A DNA stretch of 64,000 bases from Diospyros lotus (Eukaryota > Streptophyta > Magnoliopsida > Ericales > Ebenaceae), in the NCBI RefSeq assembly GCF_014633365.1, contig NC_068349.1, forward strand, positions 21,652,753 through 21,716,752. Reading direction: 5' to 3'. The translations under genes were made by a program, and so were the position numbers. The notes beneath the pieces are model-generated. The model was not told the DNA's origin. It saw only the letters and a program-made list of their open reading frames with translations, and made no database searches. Below, piece by piece: positions 11,063-22,240 of this stretch. Every line of letters begins with the position of its first letter. Position 1 is the first letter of the stretch.

Positions 11063-13062
11063 TGAAAGTAAAGCATGATTGCTATGGGGCAAATAGCGTA
11101 GTTCAAAATTTTTGAACTTACCCCGATCTCGGCGATTGGATCAACGCCGAAATCAAATCATTCACATACAAATAAATAAATCTAATCTTTAGATTATCGA
11201 GTCGTTCGCGGTTTCGAGCCGTACAAGCATCCGGCCTTTAACTTGTGATACGCGGCACACGTCCGTTGGAAAGGAGAGCGGAATAGGAGTGCTAGCTCCT
11301 TCTCCTTTGCGAGGCTTCTGTATGGACAGTAAAAGAACGCCCTCATTCCGTATTGATGCCGAAAGAAATGGGGAAGAGTGAACGGCAATGCGTTTTTCAA
11401 CTCTTGAAAAACGACACCAAAAACCCCTTTATTTTGGACAACCCATAAAGGGATATTTATAGTGAAATATCCTAGGGTTTCTAAAACCCTAATGGATTGG
11501 GGTTAGCCTATTAATTCTAATTTAATTAGAATATTAAGTGGGCTTATTCTAGTCCAACTAGAAATATAATTAAATGGCCCAAATCCTTTTATAGGTTTAA
11601 ATAAAATATTTTGGCTCAAATCTAATTCAAGCCCAAATATAATATTTAATATTTAGCCCAAATTTAATTTGGTCCAAATATAATATTTAATATTTGGCCC
11701 AAATCTAATTTAGTCCAAATATAATATTTATTTTAATATTTGACCCAAATCCAATTTAGTCCAAATATAATATTTAATTTAATATTTGGCCCAAATCTAA
11801 TTTAGTCCAAATATTAACTTAAGTCCAAAAATATTTTATTTCCTATTTGTCACTCCAACAAATAGAAAATTATTAAATTAGAAACTCCTTCCTAATTTAA
11901 TCAATTGCCATTTTTAGGAAACTCTTTCCATTATCACGACTCCTCGTCATATCGACGTCATTACGTCTATTTGTTTTTTTTCGGTGAGAATCTACGAAGG
12001 AAAAACTTCTTGCCGAAGTGTCCCACTTAACCATATGTCCACTCTTCTGGTTTAAACCAGGGACCGTGCTTATTGTGTATGATTCATTAGGCTTCTGAAT
12101 ATGTTGGCAATGTGTCGGTACAAACACATAAGACAAGATTGGCCTTTAGCAAGGCATGATGCCTACCCAATTATTCATAAGGATTCATAATCCGCAAATA
12201 ACCTTTCACGAGCATGGTTACCGTATAATTCGATCCTCTCGTCAATGTATCTTATGTGATCTCAAGTATGGCGATGTGTTGCTTGATAATGATCACATGA
12301 GTTTTATTCGGTCTTCTGGATATCTTCACTTAATTAGAAAGTAAATCAATAACTGCTTATTGATCTCTTTTACCATGGCCATGGATTTAAAGTGAATATC
12401 CACCAAAGGCACCTTAGATACATCATCCTCTATCAAGGGACAGACGAGTCCCATCTTGGCTATGCACCCATCTCCATAAGCCTCACGATATGCCCAACGA
12501 TCGCCCACGTGCAGCCTTTATCTAGGCCCATCGAAACGATGTCAAAGCATATCGGTCTTCATATGAGATGACCGTGACAACCTCTGGTTCAAGGATTAAT
12601 TACACCCATCTCGTATGAGAATTCCATCAACATATAACCAAAATGGATTCTCATGGCGAGTCATGTCCAGTGACATGTTCTCCAACATTGGTCACCTATG
12701 TACTTGTCTAGGCATCCCCATGCCTATGGGTGTGAGACCCCCATTGCTATCACATAGCAAAAACATAGCACATACAAGTCTTACCGCAATTGTCAATGTC
12801 CATTCTTGACATTGCTACGACTTGGGACGTTTTATGATGTCTAGAAACTGTGATGCATCATCTCACATCTTTATAGATTAATCACAGTATACATCATATG
12901 GACTTCTATCTAGTTTCATTTGGTCATTACAATAATAACAAGAAACTAATAGAATGACTTCTTGTGAATTTGAATAACTCTTTATTCAAACAATAAACAT
13001 GATTACAATTGTCAGTGTATAACAAGCCCAATTTAATTGGGTCTAGAGCACCTACACTAACA
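11063..13062 (-). mobile_element. Copia-2 5' LTR (2000 bp)
   Basis: It runs from TGAAAGTAAAGC to CACTAACA, exactly 2000 bp, the same length as both Copia-1 LTRs. It includes a telobox-like pair next to the TATA region (about 11450-11495) and an AT-rich tandem block at about 11636-11815. Confidence 0.95.
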
Positions 13063-13067
13063 TCGCT
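13063..13067. repeat. Right TSD of Copia-2 (TCGCT)
   Basis: It matches 3896-3900 and closes the insertion. Confidence 0.9.
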
Positions 13068-13139
13068 CACATCAATCACTTAATCGACCATACATAACAT
13101 TCCAACACGCTAACCTTCCCCACCCATATAGCTAGCCAT
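13068..13139 (-). mobile_element. Leader of minus-strand family A element (PBS-proximal part)
   Basis: It continues 2327-3900 once Copia-2 is removed. The joined sequence matches 45400-45484 of the second family A element, including the stretch just before the PBS. Confidence 0.8.
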
Positions 13140-13151
13140 GCTCTGATACCA
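13140..13151 (-). other. Family A primer-binding site
   Basis: GCTCTGATACCA is the reverse complement of TGGTATCAGAGC, an initiator tRNA-Met type PBS, 2 nt from the LTR edge at 13154. It proves that this LTR is a 5' LTR on the minus strand. Confidence 0.9.
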
Positions 13152-13153
13152 AC

Positions 13154-15708
13154 TGTAACGACCCGCTCCCACTTCCGAGAGCCACCGGTAAATAATTGAC
13201 CGGATTATTCACCCGACAAACTACAACTGAAGGGTTGGACTATGTTTCAATAAGAAATGCCCTAGGTAGGAACTAGGCTTCGTCCTTCCCTTCGCACCAC
13301 TCAGGAATAGATCCCATCACAAACAAGAAAACACAACAGACTGAGACCTGAACCTGAGTGAGCTTCACCTCTCTTCGGCTGGCCTCATAGCATGCCAAAG
13401 GTGACCCAGGCACAAAGCTAGCATAACAAACACTTCGCTAAGTATTGGGGATTTATGAGAACATATCTCGTTGATCTTTACTCAGTACGAACTTGGCTTC
13501 AACAACTCAAGCCATATATAAATTACGTGGACTCACAATCATCTATTACACTGGTATGATTACAACAACTAGATACCTCTAGGGCTCAATAACGCTTACA
13601 TTCAAACTCATGAATACATATAAGAAAATATAGAAGAATACACATCCACACATCCCGAGCAATGATGTTAGTTACCACAACAGTCTCTCAGCACCATCCC
13701 TGCTTGCATTTGGTCTTGCATCATCTACAACATGAGTTAAAACCTCATGAGTCATAAAGACTCAGTAAGGGTGCAATGCATGTAAATATGAATATAACCA
13801 TGTTTATGTATGCCAACTGCATGCAAACGAGGCTAGGCCCATTAATCCTCACAATTCACCAAGATTTGAGGCATCAACCTATCAGCCCCCACAATACTAG
13901 TCCTCTATATGGCCATAGGTCCACTAGATCTCAAATCACGCAAGTGTTAACCACTACATGCAAATGCAACATAAAAACATTATCAAACGTATTTACCAAC
14001 TTGCAAGGCCACCTCCACATAGGACCATCCTTTACTTGGCTCAAAGCCTCTCCTACATCGGCACGAACTTCAGTCTGAACCTAGAACTCCTTTAGGATCA
14101 CCGTCTTCTCGATCAAACCTAGATGCCACACAAACCCATTCACATCAGACATTAATCCAAAGCTAATGATTTTGCCACACTGTAAAACCACTCATCAACA
14201 AATTTCCAAACAACCCCAACCGAGGGTTTAAACCAACCAACACTTAACGTTATATCATCTCCACAACATCCTAATAACATGCTAATGCTTGAAAAGAAAT
14301 TTAATAAATTTACCTCAGCTAATCTGGAGAGAAATTCGAAAAACGCAAACATCGACGTTGCCTTCCCGAGCAGCCACTTGCCCCTAAAATCCCATTTTCG
14401 AGCTTTCGACACGCTCCTCAAGCTCCAATTTAATTTCCAGAACATTGCCCAATTTTTCTCGAATTTTTTGGGATTTTCCCTATTTTCTCATTTATTTCCA
14501 GAATTTATTTTATTTTTCTTTTTCTATTTTTTTCTTTTATTTTCTTCTTTCTTCTCCTGTTTTCTTCTTCCTGCGCGCTATCCGCTCCTGTTCATCTTCT
14601 TCCTCCCGCCCCTTTGCCCGCACCAGCGCCGACCACTCGCTTGGCCTCTGCTTCTGCCGGCCCCGCATCATGCCGCCACCGGCCGCCTCACCACAGCCAC
14701 CGCACTAGCCTCCCGCACACAATCGCCGCTGCATCAGGCCGTCGTGCTGCGACTGCCTCTGGCCATCATCGGCCTTTACTTGGCCAGCTTCGACCTCTTA
14801 CCCCTTCCGCCGCCATCAGACGCCACGGCTGCTGGCCATCGACCGGCCGCCATTGTTGCAACTTCATGACACAGCTGCTTCAGCAACATCAGCCATAACC
14901 GCCTCAAACCAGCCAGCCACCAGCCTCCCTCATCTCTCCAGATCTCGATCTCCCGATCTCGCGATGCCTCGACCAGCACTCTCCCACGATCTCTCACTCT
15001 CATCTGATCTCTCTTTGTTCGATCCCTTTTTCTCCCTCGCTCTCTGTATTTGATTTCAAAATATTAGGGGGGAGGAAGCTTCATCCCCACTTCCACGCAC
15101 ACATTTATATATACACACACACACACATATATATATATCACATTAACCCTCTAATTTCTCCTAAATTACACTTGAGGGATTTATTAATTGCAATTAGAAA
15201 TGTAGATAATTGCACTTTGACCCTCCATGCCTTAATGAATAGATATCAAGCCCTACTAAATCTTGATTTCTCCATAATTAATTACCGACTCTTGCTCGAT
15301 AATATCGATTTCGTCCCTGGGCCTTCACGGGACCTTTATTCCACCCAGAAACACCTCAGGGTTGACTTACTCAGAAAATCGAACGACCCCCAGGGTCTCC
15401 TCAGCTTCCAGGAAAGCCCCTGCAACCATGTAGTACAGACACCCATTCGGGCTTATACAAAATTTTATTCCAAAAATTATTTCCGATCGGAATGCTTCCA
15501 ACGTCATTATCCTTATCTCGAGATGCTCACTAATCTCTTGCCCTCTCTCCTAGACATCCAAGTCCCAGGGCATTCCCTGCCGTCGATTTGGTAATTTTAT
15601 TAATTAATTTCTCGAAATCAACTTTTGATCTTCCCGGACCACCCGAGGTCCTGCCAAAATAATCAAAATTTATTTATTTTTGAACACCATGTAATACCGG
15701 GTATTACA
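13154..15708 (-). mobile_element. Family A 5' LTR (2555 bp), minus strand
   Basis: It starts TGTAACGACCC and ends GGTATTACA on the plus strand; on its own strand it begins with the near-perfect palindrome TGTAATACCCGGTATTACA. The 3' half (13154-14100) is well conserved among copies. The middle (about 14450-15060) is CT- and GC-rich and highly variable. A CA/TA microsatellite lies at 15103-15140, at the place where a TATA box is expected. The far TSD is not in the window. Lineage: Ty3-like, probably chromovirus, from the PBS type and the 3'-end motif of its relative at 30532. Confidence 0.85.
15103..15140. repeat. TA/CA microsatellite in family A LTR
   Basis: Alternating TA and CA dinucleotides. 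Equivalent, shorter TA tracts occur in the other A LTRs near 29930-29950, 48600-48616, 50445-50466 and 57540-57562. All precede a GA/CT-rich transcribed-looking region, so the repeat may double as the TATA element. Confidence 0.7.
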
Positions 15709-15908
15709 CACATCGAGGGTGGATGTTCGGTAGTACTAGCTTGCCCGACCCGTTCATAGTCTCTCGTAACAACTAATAACTGGCGCCCATACATCCATCC
15801 ATCAACTGTCACGACCCAACGATCGATAGTCAGTAGCTTTGTATCCCACACCCTACGACTCACACAAGTAAATCTCGAGACTCCCAGTTACAACAACTCA
15901 CCCCGGAG
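15709..15908. other. Host sequence E, left piece (LTR-like)
   Basis: This is the target into which Copia-1 inserted. TGTCACGACCC at about 15806 looks like the complement of a chromovirus LTR end. Joined with 25519-26140 and 28854-29221 it gives about 1.1 kb that resembles a Gypsy LTR read on the minus strand. 15709-15805 is unassigned. The LTR call is inference. Confidence 0.4.
15904..15908. repeat. Left TSD of Copia-1 (CGGAG)
   Basis: CGGAG at 15904-15908 is repeated at 25514-25518, immediately outside the LTR ends. Confidence 0.95.
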
Positions 15909-17149
15909 TGTTAGTGTAGGTGCTCTAGACCCAATCAGATTGGGCATGTTGTACACTGACAATTGTAATCATGTTATTATTTGAATAAGGAGTTATTCAA
16001 ATTCACAAGAAGTCATTCTATTAGTTTCTTGTTATTATTGTAATAACCGAATGAAACTAGATAGAAGTCCATATGATGTATACTGTGAATAATCTATAAA
16101 GATGTGAGATGATGCATCACAGTTTATAGACATCATTAAACGTCCCAAGTCGTAGCAATGTCAAGAATGGACATTGACAATTGCGGTAAGACTTGTATGT
16201 GCTATGTTTTTGCTATGTGATAGCAATGGGGATCTCACACCCATAGGCATGGGGATGCCTAGACAAGTACATAGGTGACCAATGTTGGAGAACGTGTCAC
16301 TGGACATGACTCGCCATGAGAATCCATTTTGGTTATATGTTGATGAAATTCTCATACGAGATGGGTGTAACTAATCCTTGGACCTGAGGTTGTCACGGTC
16401 ATCTCATAAGAAGATTGGTATGCTTTGACATCGTTTCGATGGGCCTGGACAAAGGCTGCACGTGGGCGATCGTTGGGTATATCATGAGGCTTATGGAGAT
16501 GGGTGCATAGCCAAGATGGGACTCGTCTATCCCTTGATAGAGGATGATGTATCTAAGGCGCCTTCGGTGGATATTCACTTTAAATCCATGGCCATGGTGA
16601 AAGAGATCAATAAGGAGTTATTGATTCACTTTCTATTAAGTGAAGATATCCGAAAGACCGAAGAAAACTCATGTGATCATTATCAAGCAACACATCGCCA
16701 TACTTGAGATCACATAAGATGCATTGACGAGAGGATCGTATTACACGGTAACCATGCTCGTGAAAGGTTATTTGCGGATTATGAATCCTTCTGAATAATT
16801 GGGTAGGCATGACGCCTTGCTAGAGGCCAATCTTGTCTTATGTGTTCGTACCGACACATTGCCAACATATTCGGAAGCCTAATGAGTCATACGCAATAGG
16901 CACGGTCCCTGGCTTAAACCAGGAGAGTGGACGTATGGTTAAGTGGGACACTTCGGCAAGAAGTTGTAACGTCGTAGGTTCTCACGGAAAAAGAACAGAT
17001 AGACGTAATGACGTCGATATGACGAGGAGTCGTCGTAATGGAAAGAGTTTCCTAAAAATGGCATTTGATTAAATTAGGAAGGAGTTTCTAATTTAATGAT
17101 TTTCTATTTGTTGGAGTGGCAAATAGGAAATAAAATATTTTTTGGGCTT

Positions 17150-17340
17150 AAGTTAATATTTGGACTAAATTAGATTTGGGCCAAATATTAAATTAAATAT
17201 TATATTTGGACTAAATTGGATTTTTGCCAAATATTAAAATAAATATTATATTTGGACTAAATTAGATTTGGGCCAAATATTAAATATTATATTTGGACCA
17301 AATTAGATTTGGGCCAAATATTAAATAAAATATATTTGGG
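17150..17340 (+). repeat. AT-rich tandem repeats in Copia LTR
   Basis: About four imperfect units of roughly 40-60 bp, each containing a form of ATTTGGGCCAAATATTAAA followed by TATTTGGACTAAATTAG. The unit count differs little among the LTRs. Equivalents lie at about 4436-4615, 11636-11815 and 24755-24945. They sit upstream of the TATA box, so they are in U3. Confidence 0.75.
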
Positions 17341-17477
17341 CTTGAATTAGATTTGGGCCATAATATTTTATTTAACCTATAAAAGGATTGGGCCATTTAA
17401 TTATATTTCTAGTTGGACTAGAATAAGCCCACTTATGATTCTAATTAAATTAGAATTAATGGGCTAGCCCAATCCAT

Positions 17478-17514
17478 TAGGGTTTTAGAAACCCTAGGAT
17501 ATTTCATTATAAAT
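17478..17514 (+). promoter_or_regulatory. Copia LTR core promoter: telobox inverted pair and TATA
   Basis: TAGGGTTT (17478-17485) and AAACCCTA (17489-17496) form an inverted pair of telobox-type motifs, followed by ATTATAAA at 17507-17514. Teloboxes are known plant promoter elements linked to proliferating cells. The arrangement is conserved in the other three Copia LTRs. Promoter function is inferred from position and motifs. Confidence 0.6.
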
Positions 17515-17909
17515 ATCATTTTATAGGTTGCCCATTATAGAGGCGATTTTTGGTGTCGTTTTTCAAGAGTTGAAAAACGCATTGCCGTTCACTCTTCCCC
17601 GTTTCTTTTGGCATCGATTTGAAACGTGGGTGTTCTTTTACCGTCCATACACAAGCCGCGCAAAGGAGAAGGAGCTAGCACTCCTATTCCGCTCTCCTTG
17701 CCAACGGACGCGTGCCGCGTATCACGAGTTAGAGGCCGGACGCTTGGACGGCTCGAATCCGCGAACGACTCGATAATCTAAAGGTTAGATTTATTTATTT
17801 GTTTGTGAATGATTTGATTTCGACGTTGATCTAATCGCCGGGATCGGGGTAAGGTTCAAAATTTTTGAACTACGCTGCTTGCCCCGTAGCGATCTTGCTT
17901 TACTTTCAG

Positions 17910-17922
17910 TGGTATCAGAGCC
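17910..17922 (+). other. Copia-1 primer-binding site (tRNA-iMet type)
   Basis: TGGTATCAGAGCC, one base after the LTR end, complementary to the 3' end of initiator tRNA-Met. Confidence 0.95.
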
Positions 17923-18056
17923 ATCGTCGAAATATTTTAATTCCTTACGTGCGGATTCGGTTATGTTGTTATTTGTGAAATAATTAAATAATTGTTGCGT
18001 TTGTATTTTTGGATTGCAAAAGATCGTGTATGACACGGAAAAGGGCAAAACGGGGT

Positions 18057-18520
18057 TCGGGGTGCATACGGATGCACCGGGGCGTCGAAAGACGCGGCCG
18101 AAGGGGGCCGCGCGCGCTGGGCACGGCCTGGGCGCGAGCAGGGCCCGGCCAGGCGCGGCCCTGCGCGCTGGGGCGTGGCCGCGCGCGCGCATGGCGCGCA
18201 CAGGCGCGGCCGCGCGCGCGCAGGCGGCCCCAGCCGCGGCCGCGCGCGCGGAAGGCGGCCGCAAGCGCGGCCGCGCGCGCGCATTGCGCGGCCGAACGCG
18301 GGCGCGACCCGCGGGTGCGACCCGCGACCCGCGCGCGGGCGTGGCCGACCCGCGCGGCCCCAGCGGCCCGCGCGCGCGCTTGCGCGACCCGCGTGGCCCC
18401 TGCCGCCCGCACGGGCCGCGGCCGCGCGCCCCAGCCGCGCCCAGCGCGCGCCAGACGCGGCCCAGCCGCGCCCAGCCCGCGCCAGGCGCGGCCCATGCGG
18501 CCCCAGCCGCGCCCAGTACG
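18057..18520 (+). other. GC-rich island in the Copia-1 leader
   Basis: By my count 18181-18300 is about 87% GC, inside an element that is otherwise AT-rich. It is built of GCGCGCGC, GGCCGC and CGCGCCAG words. Frames of 130-230 codons appear on both strands here; they are composition artefacts with no conserved protein sequence. Tight RNA structure is likely. Confidence 0.85.
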
Positions 18521-18994
18521 CTTCTTGGCTGTTTTTGGGCCTACCCAGCCACCTCCCACTCCCTCGGGCTTGTTTTTGACCTTTCCCTGGGGTCCACGTG
18601 AAGCACCCAGACCGACCCTTCGGTGGCCCAGTGCGTTCCGTTCCTTTTGGAGGGGCCCAGCCAAATTGTTTGGCTATTTAATTTTATTTTTATCCGATCC
18701 ATGAGTGTATGACACTTATGGGCCGTGATTAAAAATGGGTCAGGGCCATTAATTGGGTTATTTATTAATTATTGGGCTGCTAATGTATGTTTGACATACA
18801 TTGGTTGATCCAAGGCCTGTTGAGCCTTGTTAGTTAGACTAATGGATGGAGCCCAAGCCCAACACAATTAAAACAATTTTGTTTTTCCAAAATCATACAA
18901 ATTTTTCAATTTATTGAAAGCGTTTCATTAAGATTGAAATAGATGCGACAATTAATTAACATAATCTAAATGAATCAATTAGATTGATTGCATG

Positions 18995-19370
18995 GGTGTA
19001 TGGTATGGATCGAGTCGACCATTTATTTTATGTTGGGAATGAATGCTTGTAAATTTGGTTTTTGAAATAGGGCCTGCGTGTCCTGCCTCTCTTATACTCT
19101 AATGTACATTCTCTTCTCATCTCATTCCCTCCGAATGTAACTCGGGGTTTCTGATTCTATGTAATGTATGTAGAATAGAATAAAGTAGTGATAGTTGTAG
19201 TTTGTATGAAGAGCAAGAGATGGAGCCAAATTGAAGACAAGATTCGAAGACCAATGAAGGCTTGAAGAATGTGCTTATGAAGCAAGATGTGATTCTTCAC
19301 CTAGGTTTGACCCGCTAGCTTCTCTTCTATGGCTCGAGGGGACTAGCTGTAGTTATCCATACCATACACC
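18995..19370 (+). repeat. Long-range inverted repeat in Copia-1 leader
   Basis: GGTGTATGGTATGGAT at 18995-19010 and its exact complement ATCCATACCATACACC at 19355-19370 could pair around a loop of about 344 nt. The same pair is present in Copia-2 at 9755-9770 and 10115-10130, also 344 nt apart, although the surrounding sequence has diverged. Confidence 0.8.
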
Positions 19371-19514
19371 GGTTTGAGTCGTTTATTATGCATTATTAAT
19401 TTGATTAATTGCATGTGATGAGACCTAAATAAATAAATAATAAATCCCTCATTAATATTAAGCCAACTTGCCTTCCATCATTATGAAGCATTAGGTTTCT
19501 AGCTGGCACTTGAT

Positions 19515-19787
19515 TTGTTGAGTCACTCAAGGTCATGTGTCACCTATGATTCCTATGCTTCATGGGCCATGAGATGTCCCTGAATGATGGGTTCGACTTA
19601 ACTAGAAAGGTGGGGTTTGTTGAGTCACTCAAGGCCTTACTGAGTATAGAGGCAAAGATTGAGAGTCACATAAGATGTGCTTGGCAAGGAGTTGTCAACC
19701 CAATGAATCTAGGAGTTGCATGGAGATGCAATTGGTAGCAAGTACCTACCTAATCGATCCTAACACAATTTATTGAGTCACTCAAGG
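19515..19787 (+). repeat. Three palindromic leader motifs (Copia-1)
   Basis: TTGTTGAGTCACTCAAGG occurs at 19515-19532 and 19617-19634, and as TTATTGAGTCACTCAAGG at 19770-19787. Each carries TTGAGT-C-ACTCAA. Start-to-start spacings are 102 and 153 nt. Confidence 0.9.
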
Positions 19788-19985
19788 TTGTGCGAGGGGA
19801 GATGGGATCCTAGCTCACTAGGAAATCTTCCAACGGGATTTCCCGAGTTATGTCTAGAGGGTGGCAAACTCGTAGAAAATAGTGGGAGCAATCATAAAAT
19901 GTTACTTCTTGCAATTTATGATTTCGTAATTCAATATGATTATAATAATATCTCTATTCAGTTGTTGATCCAGAATGTCTGGAAA

Positions 19986-20650
19986 CATGTCGATAAGATC
20001 GATACTTGAGGGCAATAATACCTTCAACGGACTAATTTCTCTGACTGGGAGATCATCTTGAGGATAGTCCTCATGTATGATAAGATTCTTTATGTGATAA
20101 AGAGCTATCTTCTTACGAAGCCACCAGTTAAAGAAATAATAGCACATTAGGCCTGGACGATGCACATGGGTGATATGATCATCGCTTGATATATCGTCTT
20201 GGCTGCCATGACCCCGAAACATAGGTCGCCACATAAGAGTTATGATGCCTATGAGATCATGGCTAGGCTCAAGGATCATCTGTTGAGAAGCATGTCATGG
20301 AGATGATATGTTTTATCAATAGGTTGCTAGAGCTGAACTTGGGTATGGATGCTGAAACTTACCTTAGATTCGCTGCTATAGTCTCTCCCTAAAAGTTATG
20401 GAAAAGACTCTTGGAGAGTGGTTGTCCATACTAAGGGAGACCGAACCTAAAATTGATTATAGGTTAAGGGAAGTGTTCTCTTAGTTGAAAGGCCCAAGGC
20501 GCACAAGGGTAAGCCCAAGAGTAAGAAAGCCAAAAAGGAAGAAGAGTTCTTCTATAGCGCAATTTGGAAGAGTCCAGAAGACTAAAACCCAAAAGGCAAA
20601 AAGGATGCAATATATCTCCACTGTGATAAACCGAGAAGTGTAGAGTAAGA
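19986..20650 (+). pseudogene. Copia gag remnant (Copia-1)
   Basis: Blocks of a plant Copia gag (capsid) are read in order: an NNTFNG-type start near 20010, AWTMHMGDMIIA near 20151-20186, SYDAYEIMARLKDHL near 20235, and a decayed zinc-knuckle segment near 20604-20645. In-frame stops occur at 20148-20150 (TAG) and 20187-20189 (TGA), and a frame change follows. Both stops are shared with Copia-2. Gag would form the virus-like particle; this copy cannot make it. Confidence 0.75.
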
Positions 20651-20699
20651 AGAGTTCTACTCAAGGCACTTGAGGTATTTATGTTATTGGAATTAATCT

Positions 20700-21250
20700 A
20701 TTTACTTCTGATCAGTCCACATGAGTATTAGATACTGGATCTAATGCTCATACTTACACCTTCGTGTATGAGCTTAGGAGTACGAGGAGATTAATAATAG
20801 GAGAAGTGTACCTACACGTGGTAAATGGATCAAAAGTTGTTCCATTAGTTGTAGGGACCTATTTATTGACATTATCCACATGGCTTGTGTTAGATTTACA
20901 TAACTGTTACTTTATTCCTAGTTTGACTAGGAATATTATTTCTATTTCTTGTTTGGACAAAGATGGATTTTCATTTTTATTTAAGAACAATAGTTGTTCA
21001 TTTTATAAAAATGAGTTGTTTTATGGTAAAGCAACAATATGTAACGGTTTGTATATTCTTGATGTTGATACTCCTATTAATAACATAAATATTAAGCGAC
21101 TGAAATCAGGTGATTTAAATAGCACTTATTTATGGCATTGTCGCCTTAGCCATATAAATGAGACTCGCATATCCAATTTGTATAAAAATGGATACCTTAG
21201 CACATTTGATTATGAATCATATGGTGCTTGCGAATCTTGTTTACTTGGTA
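20700..21250 (+). pseudogene. Copia protease active site and GAG-pre-integrase domain (Copia-1)
   Basis: The aspartic protease motif LDTGSN is at 20728-20745, directly after a TGA (20722-20724) where related proteins have Trp. The frame then stays open from 20725 to 21573 and covers the GAG-pre-integrase domain, including STYLWHCRLSHI near 21121-21160 and the GACESCLLGKM zinc-binding segment near 21222. This is the best-preserved coding stretch of the element. Confidence 0.85.
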
Positions 21251-21985
21251 AGATGACTAAATCTCCTTTTAAAGGAAAGGGAGAGAGGGCCACAGAAATG
21301 CTAGAGCTTGTGCACATTGATGTGTGTGGGCCCATATCCATCCAGGCTCGAGGTGGGTATATCTACTTCATAACCTTTACTGATGATAGATCATGTTTTG
21401 GTTATGTGTATCTTTTAAGACACAAATCTGAGACTTTTGAAAAGTTCAAAGAATTCAGATTTGAAGTAGAGAAACAAACTGGGAAAAGTATCAAAGTACT
21501 TCGATCAGATCGAGATGGTGAATACTTGAACAGTGAGTTTCTAGATCATCTGAAGCAGAATGTGATTCTCTCATAATGGACTCCACCTAGAACATCATAG
21601 ATGAATGGTGTGTCTAAAGGAGGAATATGACCTTGTTGGACATGGTCTGGTCCATGATGAGTCGCGCTGAACTCCCTATTTCATTTTGAGGATACGCACT
21701 CCTCACCGCGATCTTTGTTTTGAACAGGGTTCCAAGTAAATCAGTTACTCAGACTCCATATAAGATATGGAAAGGAAAGAAGCTAAATTTGTCTTTCCTT
21801 AAGATTTGGGGTTGTCAAATTTATGTTAAACATGTTGACAGTAATAAGCTACAACCCAAATCGACGAGATATCTGTTTGTGGGATATCCAAATGGATATT
21901 ACTTTTACCACCCATGTGAACAAAAGGTGTTTTGTTGCCAAGCATGTGGTATTCCTTGAGAAGGAATTCTTAGATGCTGTGGCTA
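21251..21985 (+). pseudogene. Copia integrase, broken at the catalytic Glu (Copia-1)
   Basis: The core begins with HIDVCGP (first catalytic Asp, near 21315) and LRSDRDGEYL (second Asp, near 21505). A CAA-to-TAA stop ends the frame at 21574-21576, with a further TAG near 21597. A 1-nt deletion at about 21615 then shifts the frame at the codon for the catalytic Glu (Copia-2 reads SER here). The C-terminal part (TQTPYKIWKGKK, FLKIWGCQIYVKH) is open again at 21720-21959. No active integrase can be made. Confidence 0.85.
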
Positions 21986-22240
21986 GTGGGAGGAATGTTA
22001 AGCTCGAATAAGATTCGAGGCGAACCACAAATAAATACTCCCCTCCAGGAACCCGAGAAAGATCACACACAAGAAGTTGTGTCAACTCCCCAACCTTCTA
22101 CACAAGAACCTCATAGGTCGATGAGGGTTCGTCGCGAGTAAGAGAGATATGGATTTCTCATCTCGGCACATGGAGATGTGCTTCTGGTTGTGAACGATGA
22201 GCCTACTACCTATGATGAGGTAATGTCTGACATTGACTCT
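21986..22240 (+). pseudogene. Copia integrase-RT linker (Copia-1)
   Basis: A low-conservation linker with frame breaks, ending in the YGFLISAHGDVLL-type block and TTYDE segment before RT. It is equivalent to 6906-7159 of Copia-2. Confidence 0.6.

Larger units (their letters stand above)
3901..13062 (-). mobile_element. Copia-2: complete but defective Ty1/Copia retrotransposon, minus strand
   Basis: The layout from right to left is 5' LTR 11063-13062, PBS 11049-11061, leader, gag, protease, integrase, RT, RNase H (the Copia order, with integrase before RT), PPT, and 3' LTR 3901-5623. The TSD TCGCT flanks it. It belongs to the same family as Copia-1 (15909-25513). The two LTRs differ at several percent of positions where I compared them, and the left LTR carries two deletions, so this insertion is much older than Copia-1. 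The coding region has stops and frameshifts throughout; it is not functional. Confidence 0.95.
15909..17908 (+). mobile_element. Copia-1 5' LTR (2000 bp)
   Basis: TGTTAGTGTAGG to TTTACTTTCA. Differences from the 3' LTR seen by eye are single substitutions near 16447 and 17832, two near 16970 and two near 17225. Contents: AT-rich tandem block about 17150-17340, telobox pair 17478-17496, and TATA about 17507. Confidence 0.97.
17923..19985 (+). other. Copia-1 untranslated leader
   Basis: About 2 kb with no frame conserved in Copia-2. In order it holds a GC-rich island (18057-18520), a hairpin AATGTATG/CATACATT near 18782-18802, a 16-bp inverted repeat pair (18995-19010 and 19355-19370), and three copies of TTGTTGAGTCACTCAAGG or a close variant (19515, 19617, 19770). 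The boundary with gag is approximate. Confidence 0.7.

Noticed and set aside
16462..16707. Protein-like 81-codon frame in the Copia LTR, also at 24067-24312 and, shorter, at 12326-12508
   Set aside because: It starts at GTG with a stop upstream, has no recognised domain, and one Copia-2 LTR has lost it. It is intriguing but unsupported.
16833..17072. 79-codon frame present in all four Copia LTRs
   Set aside because: It has no ATG (starts at TTG), lies in U3, and changes between copies are mostly amino-acid changing; its length is probably fixed by nearby stops.
17910..17922. Possible tRNA fragments at PBS sites
   Set aside because: Only 12-13 bases match the tRNA-iMet 3' end and no tRNA body follows; these are primer-binding sites.
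18009..18704. Open frames of 130-230 codons on both strands in the Copia-1 leader
   Set aside because: They overlap in several frames of a roughly 87% GC stretch where stops are rare; the proteins are Ala/Arg/Pro runs and are not conserved in Copia-2 (10460-11015).
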